Source: Actinomycetota bacterium (GTDB taxonomy: Bacteria; Actinomycetota; Actinomycetes; Propionibacteriales; Nocardioidaceae). From it: a stretch of 5,668 nt of DNA. The first letter of the stretch is position 1; each line of letters begins with the position of its first letter. Position numbers and translations under genes: made by a program. Below are positions 1-5,668 of the stretch, piece after piece. The stretch lies in the NCBI GenBank assembly GCA_009702305.1, contig WLIH01000207.1, forward strand, positions 1-5,668. Direction: 5' to 3'. Below the pieces are notes generated by a model that ran no database searches, had not been told where the DNA came from, and worked only from the letters and a program-made list of their open reading frames with translations.

Positions 1-822
1 ATGGCCGAGGACGTCGGCATCGGTGGCCGCGCGGGCTACTACGACGGCATCGGCGCCGCGCGCGACGTCATCCAGAACCACCTCCTCCAGCTGATGGCGC
101 TGGTCGCGATGGAGGAGCCGACGTCGTTCGAAGCGGGCGCCCTGCGGATGGAGAAGCAGAAGCTGCTGCGCTCGGTGTCCCTCCCCCGCCGACTCGACCT
201 CACGACGGCCCGCGGACAGTACGCCGCCGGGTGGGCCGGCGGCGAGAAGGTCGCCGGCTTCCTCGAGGAGGACGGCATCCGTGCGACGTCGACCACCGAG
301 ACGTACGCCGCCATCACCCTGCACGTCGACAACCGCCGCTGGGCGGGAGTGCCGTTCTACCTGCGCACCGGCAAGCGACTGGGGCGACGGGTCACCGAGG
401 TGGCCGTCGTCTTCAAGCGGGCGCCCCACCAGCCGTTCTCCGAGACCTCCACCGAGGAACTCACGCAGAACGCTCTCGTCATCCGGATCCAGCCCGACGA
501 GGGCATGACGATGCGCTTCGGCTCGAAGGTGCCCGGCACGGCGATGGAGATCCGCGACGTCAACATGGACTTCGTCTACGGCGGCTCGTTCACCGAGTCG
601 TCGCCTGAGGCCTACGAACGCCTGATCCTCGACGTGCTGCTGGGCGACCCGCCACTCTTCCCCCAGCACGAGGAGGTCGAGCTCTCCTGGCAGATCCTCG
701 ATCCGATCCTGGAGCACTGGGCAGCCAAGGGCTCGCCCGAGGCCTACGACTCCGGTGGGTGGGGTCCTGCGTCGGCGGACGCGATGCTCGCCCGCGACGG
801 ACGCACCTGGAGGCGACCATGA
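1..822 (+). CDS. zwf: Glucose-6-phosphate 1-dehydrogenase, C-terminal part (5' end outside the window)
   Basis: Glucose-6-phosphate dehydrogenase oxidises glucose 6-phosphate to 6-phosphogluconolactone with NAD(P)+, the entry step of the cytosolic oxidative pentose phosphate pathway. The 273 visible residues begin with the family block MAEDVGIGGRAGYYD, which is internal to the protein, so the ATG at base 1 is not the true start. About 235 N-terminal residues are missing by comparison with the usual length of about 500, including the Rossmann NADP site and the DHYLGK substrate motif. Visible landmarks are IQNHLLQ (residues 25-31), whose His27 matches the family's catalytic base, GQY (72-74) and RTGKRL (122-127). 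The remainder is the beta-sheet dimerisation domain, ending in TWRRP. The TGA stop overlaps the opcA ATG by four bases, so the two genes are probably cotranscribed and translationally coupled. Identification is secure; the cofactor preference cannot be read from this half. Confidence 0.97.
   Translation: MAEDVGIGGRAGYYDGIGAARDVIQNHLLQLMALVAMEEPTSFEAGALRMEKQKLLRSVSLPRRLDLTTARGQYAAGWAGGEKVAGFLEEDGIRATSTTETYAAITLHVDNRRWAGVPFYLRTGKRLGRRVTEVAVVFKRAPHQPFSETSTEELTQNALVIRIQPDEGMTMRFGSKVPGTAMEIRDVNMDFVYGGSFTESSPEAYERLILDVLLGDPPLFPQHEEVELSWQILDPILEHWAAKGSPEAYDSGGWGPASADAMLARDGRTWRRP
809..813 (+). promoter_or_regulatory. Shine-Dalgarno site for opcA
   Basis: GGAGG lies five bases before the ATG at 819, inside the last codons of zwf. 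It decides the start: an upstream in-frame ATG at 759 would add 20 residues unlike OpcA and lie deep inside zwf, whereas the start at 819 gives MIELFDTN, the expected OpcA N-terminus. Confidence 0.8.
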
Positions 823-1727
823 TCGAGCTGTTCGACACCAACGCCTCGGCGATCGCCTCCGAGTTCGTCCGCGCCCGCACCCGAGCGGGCTCGCCCGCGA
901 TGGGGATGGTGATGACGCTGGTCATCGTGGTCGACGAGGACGACGCCGAGGACGCCATGCGCAACGCCCGGGCGGCCTCCCACGAGCATCCGGCGCGGGT
1001 GCTCGGTGTGATCCTGGGCGACGGCCGGGGCGCCGGCAGGGTCAACGCCCAGGTCGGTGCCGGCTCCGGCTGGACCGGTGAGACGGCCGTGATCCGCCTG
1101 TCCGGCGAGGTCGTGAAGCACCCCGAGTCGGTCGTGCTGCCGTTGCTGCTCCCGGACTCGCCGGTGGTCGTGTGGTGGCCGGTCGATCCGCCGGTCGACC
1201 CGGCGGCCGACCCCCTCGGCGCCCTCGCCCAGCGACGGATCACCGACGCCGCCGCCGCCACGACGGCGCGCTCCAAGGCGATGGAGCGCCAGTGCTCGGC
1301 GTACACCAAGGGCAACACCGACCTGGCCTGGACCCGGCTGACACCGTGGCGGGCACTGCTCGCGACCGCTCTCGACCAGTCCCGCTCCAAGGTCACGGGT
1401 GCCTCGGTGACGGCGGAGAAGATCAGCCCCAGTGCCGAGCTGATGGTGGCGTGGTTGCAGAGCCGGCTGCGGGTGCCCGTGACCCGGTCGAGCTCGGCCG
1501 GTCCGGGGATGACCGAGGTCGTGCTCGAGACCAAGGCCGGCCCGATCCGGATCTCGCGCACCGATGGCCGGGTGGCGACCTTCACCACGCCCGGTCAGCC
1601 CGACCGGCCGATCGCGCTCAAGCGACGCACGGTCCCCGAGCTGCTCGGCGAGGAGTTGCGACGACTCGATGAGGACGACGTCTACGCCGCCACGGCTCGG
1701 GCCTTGGCCACCCGGAGCTCGCGGTGA
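819..1727 (+). CDS. opcA: Glucose-6-phosphate dehydrogenase assembly protein OpcA
   Basis: OpcA is the partner protein needed for assembly or full activity of glucose-6-phosphate dehydrogenase in cyanobacteria and actinobacteria; it has no known enzymatic activity of its own. The 302-residue product has the usual actinobacterial length. Recognisable blocks are an N-terminal MIELFDTN with RAGSPAMGMVMTLVIV (residues 22-37), VVVWWPVDPPVDPAADPLGALAQRRITDA (starting at 116) and NTDLAWTRLTPWRALL (166-181). I see no signal peptide and no clear membrane segment, so it is presumably cytosolic. Its ATG overlaps the zwf stop as ATGA, and its TGA overlaps the GTG of pgl as GTGA, so it sits tightly between its client enzyme and the next enzyme of the pathway. 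Tight coupling would help keep OpcA in step with zwf expression, which is an inference. The family call is very secure; the biochemical mechanism of OpcA is less well established. Confidence 0.95.
   Translation: MIELFDTNASAIASEFVRARTRAGSPAMGMVMTLVIVVDEDDAEDAMRNARAASHEHPARVLGVILGDGRGAGRVNAQVGAGSGWTGETAVIRLSGEVVKHPESVVLPLLLPDSPVVVWWPVDPPVDPAADPLGALAQRRITDAAAATTARSKAMERQCSAYTKGNTDLAWTRLTPWRALLATALDQSRSKVTGASVTAEKISPSAELMVAWLQSRLRVPVTRSSSAGPGMTEVVLETKAGPIRISRTDGRVATFTTPGQPDRPIALKRRTVPELLGEELRRLDEDDVYAATARALATRSSR
1714..1717 (+). promoter_or_regulatory. Shine-Dalgarno site for pgl
   Basis: GGAG lies six bases before the GTG at 1724, within the final codons of opcA. It supports the GTG start, which forms a GTGA overlap with the opcA stop. 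Confidence 0.65.
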
Positions 1728-2455
1728 GCACCCCCCGCGTGGAGGTCCACGAGGACGCCGCGGAGCTCGCCACCGCCGTCGCCGGTGAGCTGCTGCGCAG
1801 GCTCGCCGATGCCCAGGCCGCCGGGGAGATCCCGCAGATCTGCCTGACCGGCGGCACCATCGCCGACCGGATCCACCGCGAGGTGGCGCGCTTGTCGTCA
1901 GCGTCCGACGTCGACTGGACGCGCGTGGTCGTCTGGTGGGGTGACGAGCGCTTCGTCGCCGCCGACTCCGCCGAGCGCAACGAGCTGCAGGCTCGCACCG
2001 CGTTCCTCGATGCCGTCGGTGCGTCCGCCCAGCACGTGCACCCGATGCCGTCCAGCGACGACGTCGGGTCGGCCGAGGACGGCGCTGCGGCGTACGCCGA
2101 CCAGCTGCGCTCGCTGGGCAGCGGCCAGTTCGAGGTGATGATGCTCGGAGTCGGGCCCGACGCCCACATCGCGTCGCTCTTCCCGGGCCACCCAGCACTG
2201 GACGTCGACGACCGGATCGCCGTCGCCGTGCACGACTCGCCCAAGCCTCCGCCGGAGCGGATCTCGCTCACCTACGGCGCTCTCAACCGCGCCCGGTCGG
2301 TCTGGCTGCTCGTGAGCGGCGATGAGAAGGCAGGCGCGGTCGCCCGTGCCCTGGCTGATCCCCCGCCTGACCTGCACGACGTCCCCGCGGTCGGCGTGCG
2401 CGGCCTCGAGGACACCACGTGGTTCCTCGACCGCCCCGCCGCCTCCAGCCTGTAG
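1724..2455 (+). CDS. pgl: 6-phosphogluconolactonase (DevB/SOL type)
   Basis: This enzyme hydrolyses 6-phosphogluconolactone to 6-phosphogluconate, the second step of the oxidative pentose phosphate pathway, removing the lactone made by zwf. The 243-residue protein has the family's usual length and belongs to the glucosamine-6-phosphate isomerase/lactonase fold. Motifs in order are CLTGGT (residues 40-45, phosphate-binding loop), WWGDERFV (71-78), GVGPDAHIASLFPG (142-155, with His148 at the expected catalytic position), SGDEKAGAV (198-206) and a C-terminal GVRGLEDTTWFLD. The common DGH of the third motif reads DAH here, a mild change beside the catalytic His. Translation starts at a GTG overlapping the opcA stop. 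It is the last gene of the + strand operon, and its TAG lies 33 bases from the end of the convergent rbpA-family gene. Because the WWGDERFV and GDEK blocks fit lactonases, I prefer this over glucosamine-6-phosphate deaminase. Confidence 0.95.
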   Translation: MSTPRVEVHEDAAELATAVAGELLRRLADAQAAGEIPQICLTGGTIADRIHREVARLSSASDVDWTRVVVWWGDERFVAADSAERNELQARTAFLDAVGASAQHVHPMPSSDDVGSAEDGAAAYADQLRSLGSGQFEVMMLGVGPDAHIASLFPGHPALDVDDRIAVAVHDSPKPPPERISLTYGALNRARSVWLLVSGDEKAGAVARALADPPPDLHDVPAVGVRGLEDTTWFLDRPAASSL

Positions 2456-2475
2456 CCGAGCCGGGCTGGGATGAC

Positions 2476-2489
2476 GCTCCGTCCGGAGC
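2476..2489. terminator. Inverted repeat in the convergent pgl/rbpA gap, possible weak bidirectional terminator
   Basis: GCTCCGTCCGGAGC is a perfect inverted repeat with six-base arms around TC; as RNA it would fold as a five-base-pair stem with a GTCC loop on either strand. It lies between the stop codons of the two convergent genes, and its right end touches the rbpA-family stop codon (2489-2491). A second small stem, AGCC (2454-2457) with GGCT (2464-2467), overlaps the pgl stop. Neither is followed by a T tract on either strand, so intrinsic termination would be weak. In a GC-rich genome a repeat this short can arise by chance. Confidence 0.3.
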
Positions 2490-2848
2490 TAGAAGATGAG
2501 GTCGCCGGACTTGCGGCGCGAGCGCAGGAGGGTGAGCGCCTCGTCGAGGATGTCGGCCGCCTCCTGGTCGGAGCGGCGCTCCTTCACGTAGGCCAGGTGC
2601 GTCTTGTACGGCTCGATCTTGTGCGGGGGCGGCGCGTTCTCCGAGTCGCGGCCCGCGGGCAGTCCGCACTTGGGGCAGTCCCACGAGTCGGGCACGGTGG
2701 CCTCGATCGAGAAGGTGACCACCGAGCGGTGCTCGTGCGAGCAGAAGTAGGTGACGGCCTGACGCGGTGCGGCTTCGCCGCGCTCCGCCTCGCCCATCGG
2801 ACCAGCTCCGACCCGGCTGCCACGAATGGCGTTTCCTCCACCAGCCAC
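2489..2848 (-). CDS. rbpA: RbpA/RbpB-family RNA polymerase-binding protein
   Basis: RbpA proteins are small actinobacterial factors that bind RNA polymerase and the principal sigma factor and stabilise the open promoter complex. The 119-residue product has a basic N-terminal tail (IRGSRVGAG, residues 8-16), an APRQ block (27-30), and a zinc-binding core with Cys36, His40, Cys58 and Cys61 at the spacing of Streptomyces RbpA zinc ligands. A linker follows (HKIEPYKTH, 76-84), then the sigma-interaction helices beginning KERRSDQEAADILDEAL (from 89), with the conserved Arg pair at 91-92. It ends SRRKSGDLIF. The start is a GTG with GAGGAG eight bases upstream. The linker differs from the well-studied RbpA consensus (KPPRTHWDM), and the whole protein looks like the variant I recall beside secG in Streptomyces, so it may be the paralogue sometimes called RbpB. 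It is the last gene of the glycolytic operon, 58 bases after secG. Family membership is firm; subtype and exact role are inferred. Confidence 0.9.
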   Translation of the reverse strand: MAGGGNAIRGSRVGAGPMGEAERGEAAPRQAVTYFCSHEHRSVVTFSIEATVPDSWDCPKCGLPAGRDSENAPPPHKIEPYKTHLAYVKERRSDQEAADILDEALTLLRSRRKSGDLIF

Positions 2849-2856
2849 GGGGGTGA

Positions 2857-2862
2857 CTCCTC
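2857..2862 (-). promoter_or_regulatory. Shine-Dalgarno site for the rbpA-family gene
   Basis: On the - strand GAGGAG lies eight bases before the GTG whose first base is 2848. This fixes the N-terminus as MAGGGNAIRGSR, matching the conserved IRGSR tail of the family. Confidence 0.75.
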
Positions 2863-2886
2863 AGACTTGACGTTGGTGAGACTTCA
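2861..2886. repeat. Pair of 10-bp near-identical direct repeats in the rbpA-family leader
   Basis: On the + strand, TCAGACTTGA (2861-2870) and TGAGACTTCA (2877-2886) agree at eight of ten positions, share the core AGACTT, and are separated by CGTTGG, giving a 16-bp repeat step. They lie in the only sizeable leader in the - strand operon, between secG and the rbpA-family start, and the first copy overlaps the Shine-Dalgarno site by two bases. The stretch is less GC-rich than the genes on either side. I see no convincing -10/-35 pair and no GGAAT...GTT SigR-type promoter here. A protein-binding site is possible but unproven. Confidence 0.4.
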
Positions 2887-2906
2887 GGGGTGGTGCGGGT
2901 CGTGCG

Positions 2907-3137
2907 TCAGTACGCGAGCAACAGGCCCATGCCGATCACGGTCGAGAACCAGATCACGCCGATGCCGATCGTCAGGCGGTCCAGGTTGCGCTCGGCGACC
3001 GAGGATCCGCCCAGCGAGCTGGACACGCCGCCGCCGAACATGTCGGACAGACCGCCGCCCCGACCCTTGTGCAGGAGGACGAGCAGGATCATCAGAGCGC
3101 TGGTGATCATCAGGACGATGGTGAAGAGGAGTTCCAC
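2907..3137 (-). CDS. secG: Preprotein translocase subunit SecG
   Basis: SecG is the small accessory subunit of the SecYEG channel in the cytoplasmic membrane and speeds SecA-driven protein export. The 76-residue product has the expected two membrane segments (about residues 3-22 and 56-75) joined by a short loop with the signature KGRGGGLSDMFGGGVSSSLGGSS (from residue 24), followed by AERNLDRLT (48-56), which precedes the second helix. The start is GTG, giving MELLFTIVLM; an AGGA lies nine bases upstream, a modest ribosome site. Thirty bases separate it from the tpiA stop, so it is probably read from the glycolytic operon transcript. The link of secG to tpiA is common in actinobacteria and other bacteria and does not imply a metabolic role. 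Confidence 0.95.
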   Translation of the reverse strand: MELLFTIVLMITSALMILLVLLHKGRGGGLSDMFGGGVSSSLGGSSVAERNLDRLTIGIGVIWFSTVIGMGLLLAY

Positions 3138-3167
3138 GGTCGTGAATCCTACGTCACGCCTGCGCGG

Positions 3168-3962
3168 TCACAGGACCGGCATGTCGTAGAAGCGGCAGAT
3201 GCCGCCGAACTCGTCGACCTGGAGGCTCGCACCACCCACCAGGCAGCCGTCGACATCGGGCTTGGTCATGATGCCGCCGACGTTGGCGGCCTTCACCGAG
3301 CCGCCGTAGAGCAGGCGTACGCCGTCGGCAGCGGTGTCGCCATGGGTCTGGCGCACCCACTCCCGGATCGCCGCGCACACCTCCTGCGCGTCGTCGGGTG
3401 TGGCGACCTCACCGGTGCCGATCGCCCAGACCGGCTCGTAGGCCACGACCAGGCCCGCCACCTGCTCGGCCGTGAGGCCGGCCAGGGAGCCCTCGACCTG
3501 CGCGAGCGTGTAGGAGACCTGCTCGCCCGCCTGACGGATCTCGAGACCCTCACCGACACACACGATCGGGACCATGCCCGCACCGAGCGCCTTGAGCGCC
3601 TTGGCGTTGACGACGGCGTCGGTCTCGGCGTGGTACTCCCGGCGCTCCGAGTGGCCGACGACGACGTAGGAGCAGCCCAGCTTGGCCAGCATCGCCGCCG
3701 AGATCTCTCCGGTGTAGGCGCCGGCGTCCTGGGTGGACACGTCCTGCGCGGCGTACTTCAGCAGCAGCCGGTCGCCGTCGACCAACGTCTGCACCGAGCG
3801 CAGGTCGGTGAACGGCGGCACGACGACGACCTCGACCTTGCCGTAGTCGTGCTTCTTGTCGCTGAGCGTCCAGGAGAGCTTCTGGACGAGCACCACCGCT
3901 TCCTGGTGGTTGAGGTTCATCTTCCAGTTGCCCGCCATCAGCGGGGTGCGTGCGGTTGCCAT
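3168..3962 (-). CDS. tpiA: Triosephosphate isomerase
   Basis: Triosephosphate isomerase interconverts dihydroxyacetone phosphate and glyceraldehyde 3-phosphate in glycolysis and gluconeogenesis. The 264-residue TIM-barrel protein has the usual length for actinobacteria. The active site is complete: Asn12 and Lys14 in AGNWKMN (10-16), His104 in VVGHSERR (101-108), the catalytic base Glu176 in [11 protein letters not shown] (174-184) including the flexible loop 6, and the phosphate-binding YGGSVKAAN (219-227) and LVGGASL (241-247). The start is the ATG five bases after the pgk stop, with GGAGG ten bases upstream inside the end of pgk, so the gene is coupled to pgk. It is followed after 30 bases by secG. 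Nothing is unusual. Confidence 0.98.
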   Translation of the reverse strand: MATARTPLMAGNWKMNLNHQEAVVLVQKLSWTLSDKKHDYGKVEVVVVPPFTDLRSVQTLVDGDRLLLKYAAQDVSTQDAGAYTGEISAAMLAKLGCSYVVVGHSERREYHAETDAVVNAKALKALGAGMVPIVCVGEGLEIRQAGEQVSYTLAQVEGSLAGLTAEQVAGLVVAYEPVWAIGTGEVATPDDAQEVCAAIREWVRQTHGDTAADGVRLLYGGSVKAANVGGIMTKPDVDGCLVGGASLQVDEFGGICRFYDMPVL

Positions 3963-3967
3963 GTCGC

Positions 3968-5182
3968 TCAGTCCTCCAGGACGTCGATGCCGGGCAGGTG
4001 CTTGCCTTCGAGGAACTCGAGGCTGGCGCCACCGCCGGTGGAGATGTGGCCGAACGACGACTCGTCGAAGCCGAGCGCGCGCACGGCTGCGGCGGAGTCG
4101 CCGCCGCCGACCACCGAGAGGCCGTCCACCCGCGTCAACGCCTCGGCGACCGCCCGGGTGCCGTCGGCGAACTCGGGCACCTCGAAGACGCCCATCGGAC
4201 CGTTCCAGAAGACCGTCTTGGCGTCGGCCAGGGCGGCGGCGAAGTCGGCGCCCGACGCCGGTCCGATGTCGAGCCCGAGGGCGTCGGCAGGGATGGCCGT
4301 CGCTGCCACGACCTGCGGCTGCGGGCTGCGGTCGCCGGACGGGAACGCCGTGTCGACGACGATGTCGCCCGGCAGCAGGATGCGCACGCCCGAGGCCTCC
4401 GCACGCTCGAGGTAGGCGCGGCAGACGTCGAGCTGGTCCTCCTCGAGCAGGCTCTTGCCGACCTCGTGGCCCTGGGCCTTGAGGAAGGTAAAGACCATGC
4501 CGCCGCCGATGAGCAGCGTGTCGGCCTTGTCGAGCAGGTTGTCGATCACGCCGAGCTTGTCGGAGACCTTGGAACCGCCGAGGACCACGACGTAGGGGCG
4601 GGCAGGCTCCTCGGTGAGGTGGCGCAGGACCCCGATCTCGGTGGCGACCAGGTCGCCCATCGCGTGCGGCAGCAGGGTCGCGACGTCGTAGACGCTCGCC
4701 TGCTTGCGGTGCACGACGCCGAATCCGTCGGAGACGAACCCGTCGGCGAGCGCGGCCAGCTGTGCTGCGAACGCCGCCCGCTCCGCGTCGTCCTTGCTCG
4801 TCTCGCCCGGGTTGAAGCGGACGTTCTCGAGCACGGCCACCTCGCCGTCCGCCAGCGCGGCGACCACAGCCTGCGCGGACTCGCCGACGGTGTCCGTGGC
4901 GAACGAGACCTCCGAGCCCAGCAGCTCACTGAGGCGAGCGGCGACCGGGGCCAGGGAGTAGCGGTCCTCGGGCGCACCCTTCGGGCGTCCGAGGTGGGCG
5001 GTGACCACCACGCGTGCGCCGGCGTCCGCCAGCGCACGGATCGTGGGCACGCTCGCACGGATGCGGCCGTCGTCGGTGATGGTGGTGCCGTCGAGCGGGA
5101 CGTTGAGGTCCGAGCGGACCAGGATCCGCTTGCCCGCGAGCGACCCGCCGAGCGCGTCGGCGAGGGTGGAGAAGTCGCTCAC
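3968..5182 (-). CDS. pgk: Phosphoglycerate kinase
   Basis: Phosphoglycerate kinase transfers the acyl phosphate of 1,3-bisphosphoglycerate to ADP, the first ATP-yielding step of glycolysis, directly downstream of GAPDH in the pathway as in the gene order. The monomeric 404-residue protein has both lobes. In the N-terminal lobe are RSDLNVP (23-29), HLGRP (63-67), Arg122 in LENVRF, and SDGFGVVHR (151-159), which bind 3-phosphoglycerate. In the C-terminal nucleotide lobe are LGGSKVSDK (201-209), WNGPMGVFE (326-334), GGGDSAAA (359-366) and [13 protein letters not shown] (381-393). The start is a GTG only one base after the gap stop. There is no strong Shine-Dalgarno site before it, so ribosomes finishing gap probably restart here. 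The C-terminus ends five bases before tpiA. Confidence 0.98.
   Translation of the reverse strand: MSDFSTLADALGGSLAGKRILVRSDLNVPLDGTTITDDGRIRASVPTIRALADAGARVVVTAHLGRPKGAPEDRYSLAPVAARLSELLGSEVSFATDTVGESAQAVVAALADGEVAVLENVRFNPGETSKDDAERAAFAAQLAALADGFVSDGFGVVHRKQASVYDVATLLPHAMGDLVATEIGVLRHLTEEPARPYVVVLGGSKVSDKLGVIDNLLDKADTLLIGGGMVFTFLKAQGHEVGKSLLEEDQLDVCRAYLERAEASGVRILLPGDIVVDTAFPSGDRSPQPQVVAATAIPADALGLDIGPASGADFAAALADAKTVFWNGPMGVFEVPEFADGTRAVAEALTRVDGLSVVGGGDSAAAVRALGFDESSFGHISTGGGASLEFLEGKHLPGIDVLED
3973..3977 (-). promoter_or_regulatory. Shine-Dalgarno site for tpiA
   Basis: On the - strand GGAGG lies ten bases before the tpiA ATG (first base 3962), embedded in the last codons of pgk. It supports the ATG start giving [16 protein letters not shown]. 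Confidence 0.65.
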
Positions 5183-5183
5183 G

Positions 5184-5668
<485 letters not shown>

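Noticed and set aside
759..818. Upstream ATG that would lengthen OpcA by 20 residues
   Set aside because: The extension does not resemble OpcA, lies inside zwf and lacks a good ribosome site. The ATG at 819 has GGAGG at proper spacing and gives the expected MIELFDTN start.
590..2271. Long - strand open frames (about 332, 484 and 217 codons) opposite zwf, opcA and pgl
   Set aside because: They are antisense to clearly conserved enzymes, show Arg/Ser/Gly-rich compositional bias and have no family motifs. They are best explained by GC-rich codon use of the real genes.
2867..2898. TTGACG on the + strand as a possible -35 box
   Set aside because: No TANNNT-like -10 element follows at suitable spacing, and a + strand promoter here would read antisense into secG and tpiA with no gene to serve.
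2471..3106. A + strand open frame starting in the convergent gap at 2471
   Set aside because: It runs antisense through the rbpA-family gene and secG, has no family motif and no clear ribosome site. The - strand genes in the same place carry intact zinc-site and membrane signatures.
4143..4500. Possible disruption or unusual insertion in the C-terminal lobe of pgk
   Set aside because: Reading through the segment, the nucleotide-binding motifs are in order and in frame, and the total length of 404 residues is normal for the family.

Overview
The window comes from a high-GC actinobacterium. Almost every third codon position is G or C, GTG starts are common, and it carries three genes largely confined to Actinobacteria: opcA, an rbpA-family gene, and a SecG with a GGGLSDMFGGG loop. 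The protein details and gene order suggest the order Propionibacteriales, possibly a Nocardioides-like organism; that placement is an inference from remembered family sequences, not a search.

The layout is two convergent operons of core metabolism. On the + strand (1-2455) lie the end of zwf, then opcA and pgl. They are joined by 4-base start/stop overlaps and encode the first two steps of the oxidative pentose phosphate pathway plus the factor that activates the dehydrogenase. On the - strand, reading from the right edge leftwards, lie the C-terminal half of gap, then pgk, tpiA, secG and an RbpA-family gene. The first three are glycolytic enzymes (GAPDH, phosphoglycerate kinase, triosephosphate isomerase). 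secG encodes a subunit of the SecYEG translocon. The last gene encodes a small zinc-binding RNA polymerase partner. Both edges cut genes: zwf lacks its N-terminal part and gap lacks its NAD-binding half and catalytic cysteine.

The operons meet in a 33-bp gap (2456-2488) that holds small inverted repeats but no textbook terminator. The only other sizeable non-coding stretch is the 58-bp leader between secG and the rbpA-family gene (2849-2906), which holds a pair of 10-bp near-repeats. No RNA genes, mobile elements, CRISPR arrays or phage genes were seen, and no gene-free stretch reaches 300 bases.

This is conserved housekeeping DNA, and I see no new multi-gene system in it. The points most worth a second look are the subtype of the RbpA-family protein, which differs from the well-studied RbpA in its DNA-contacting linker, the repeat pair in its leader, and the compact convergent junction.
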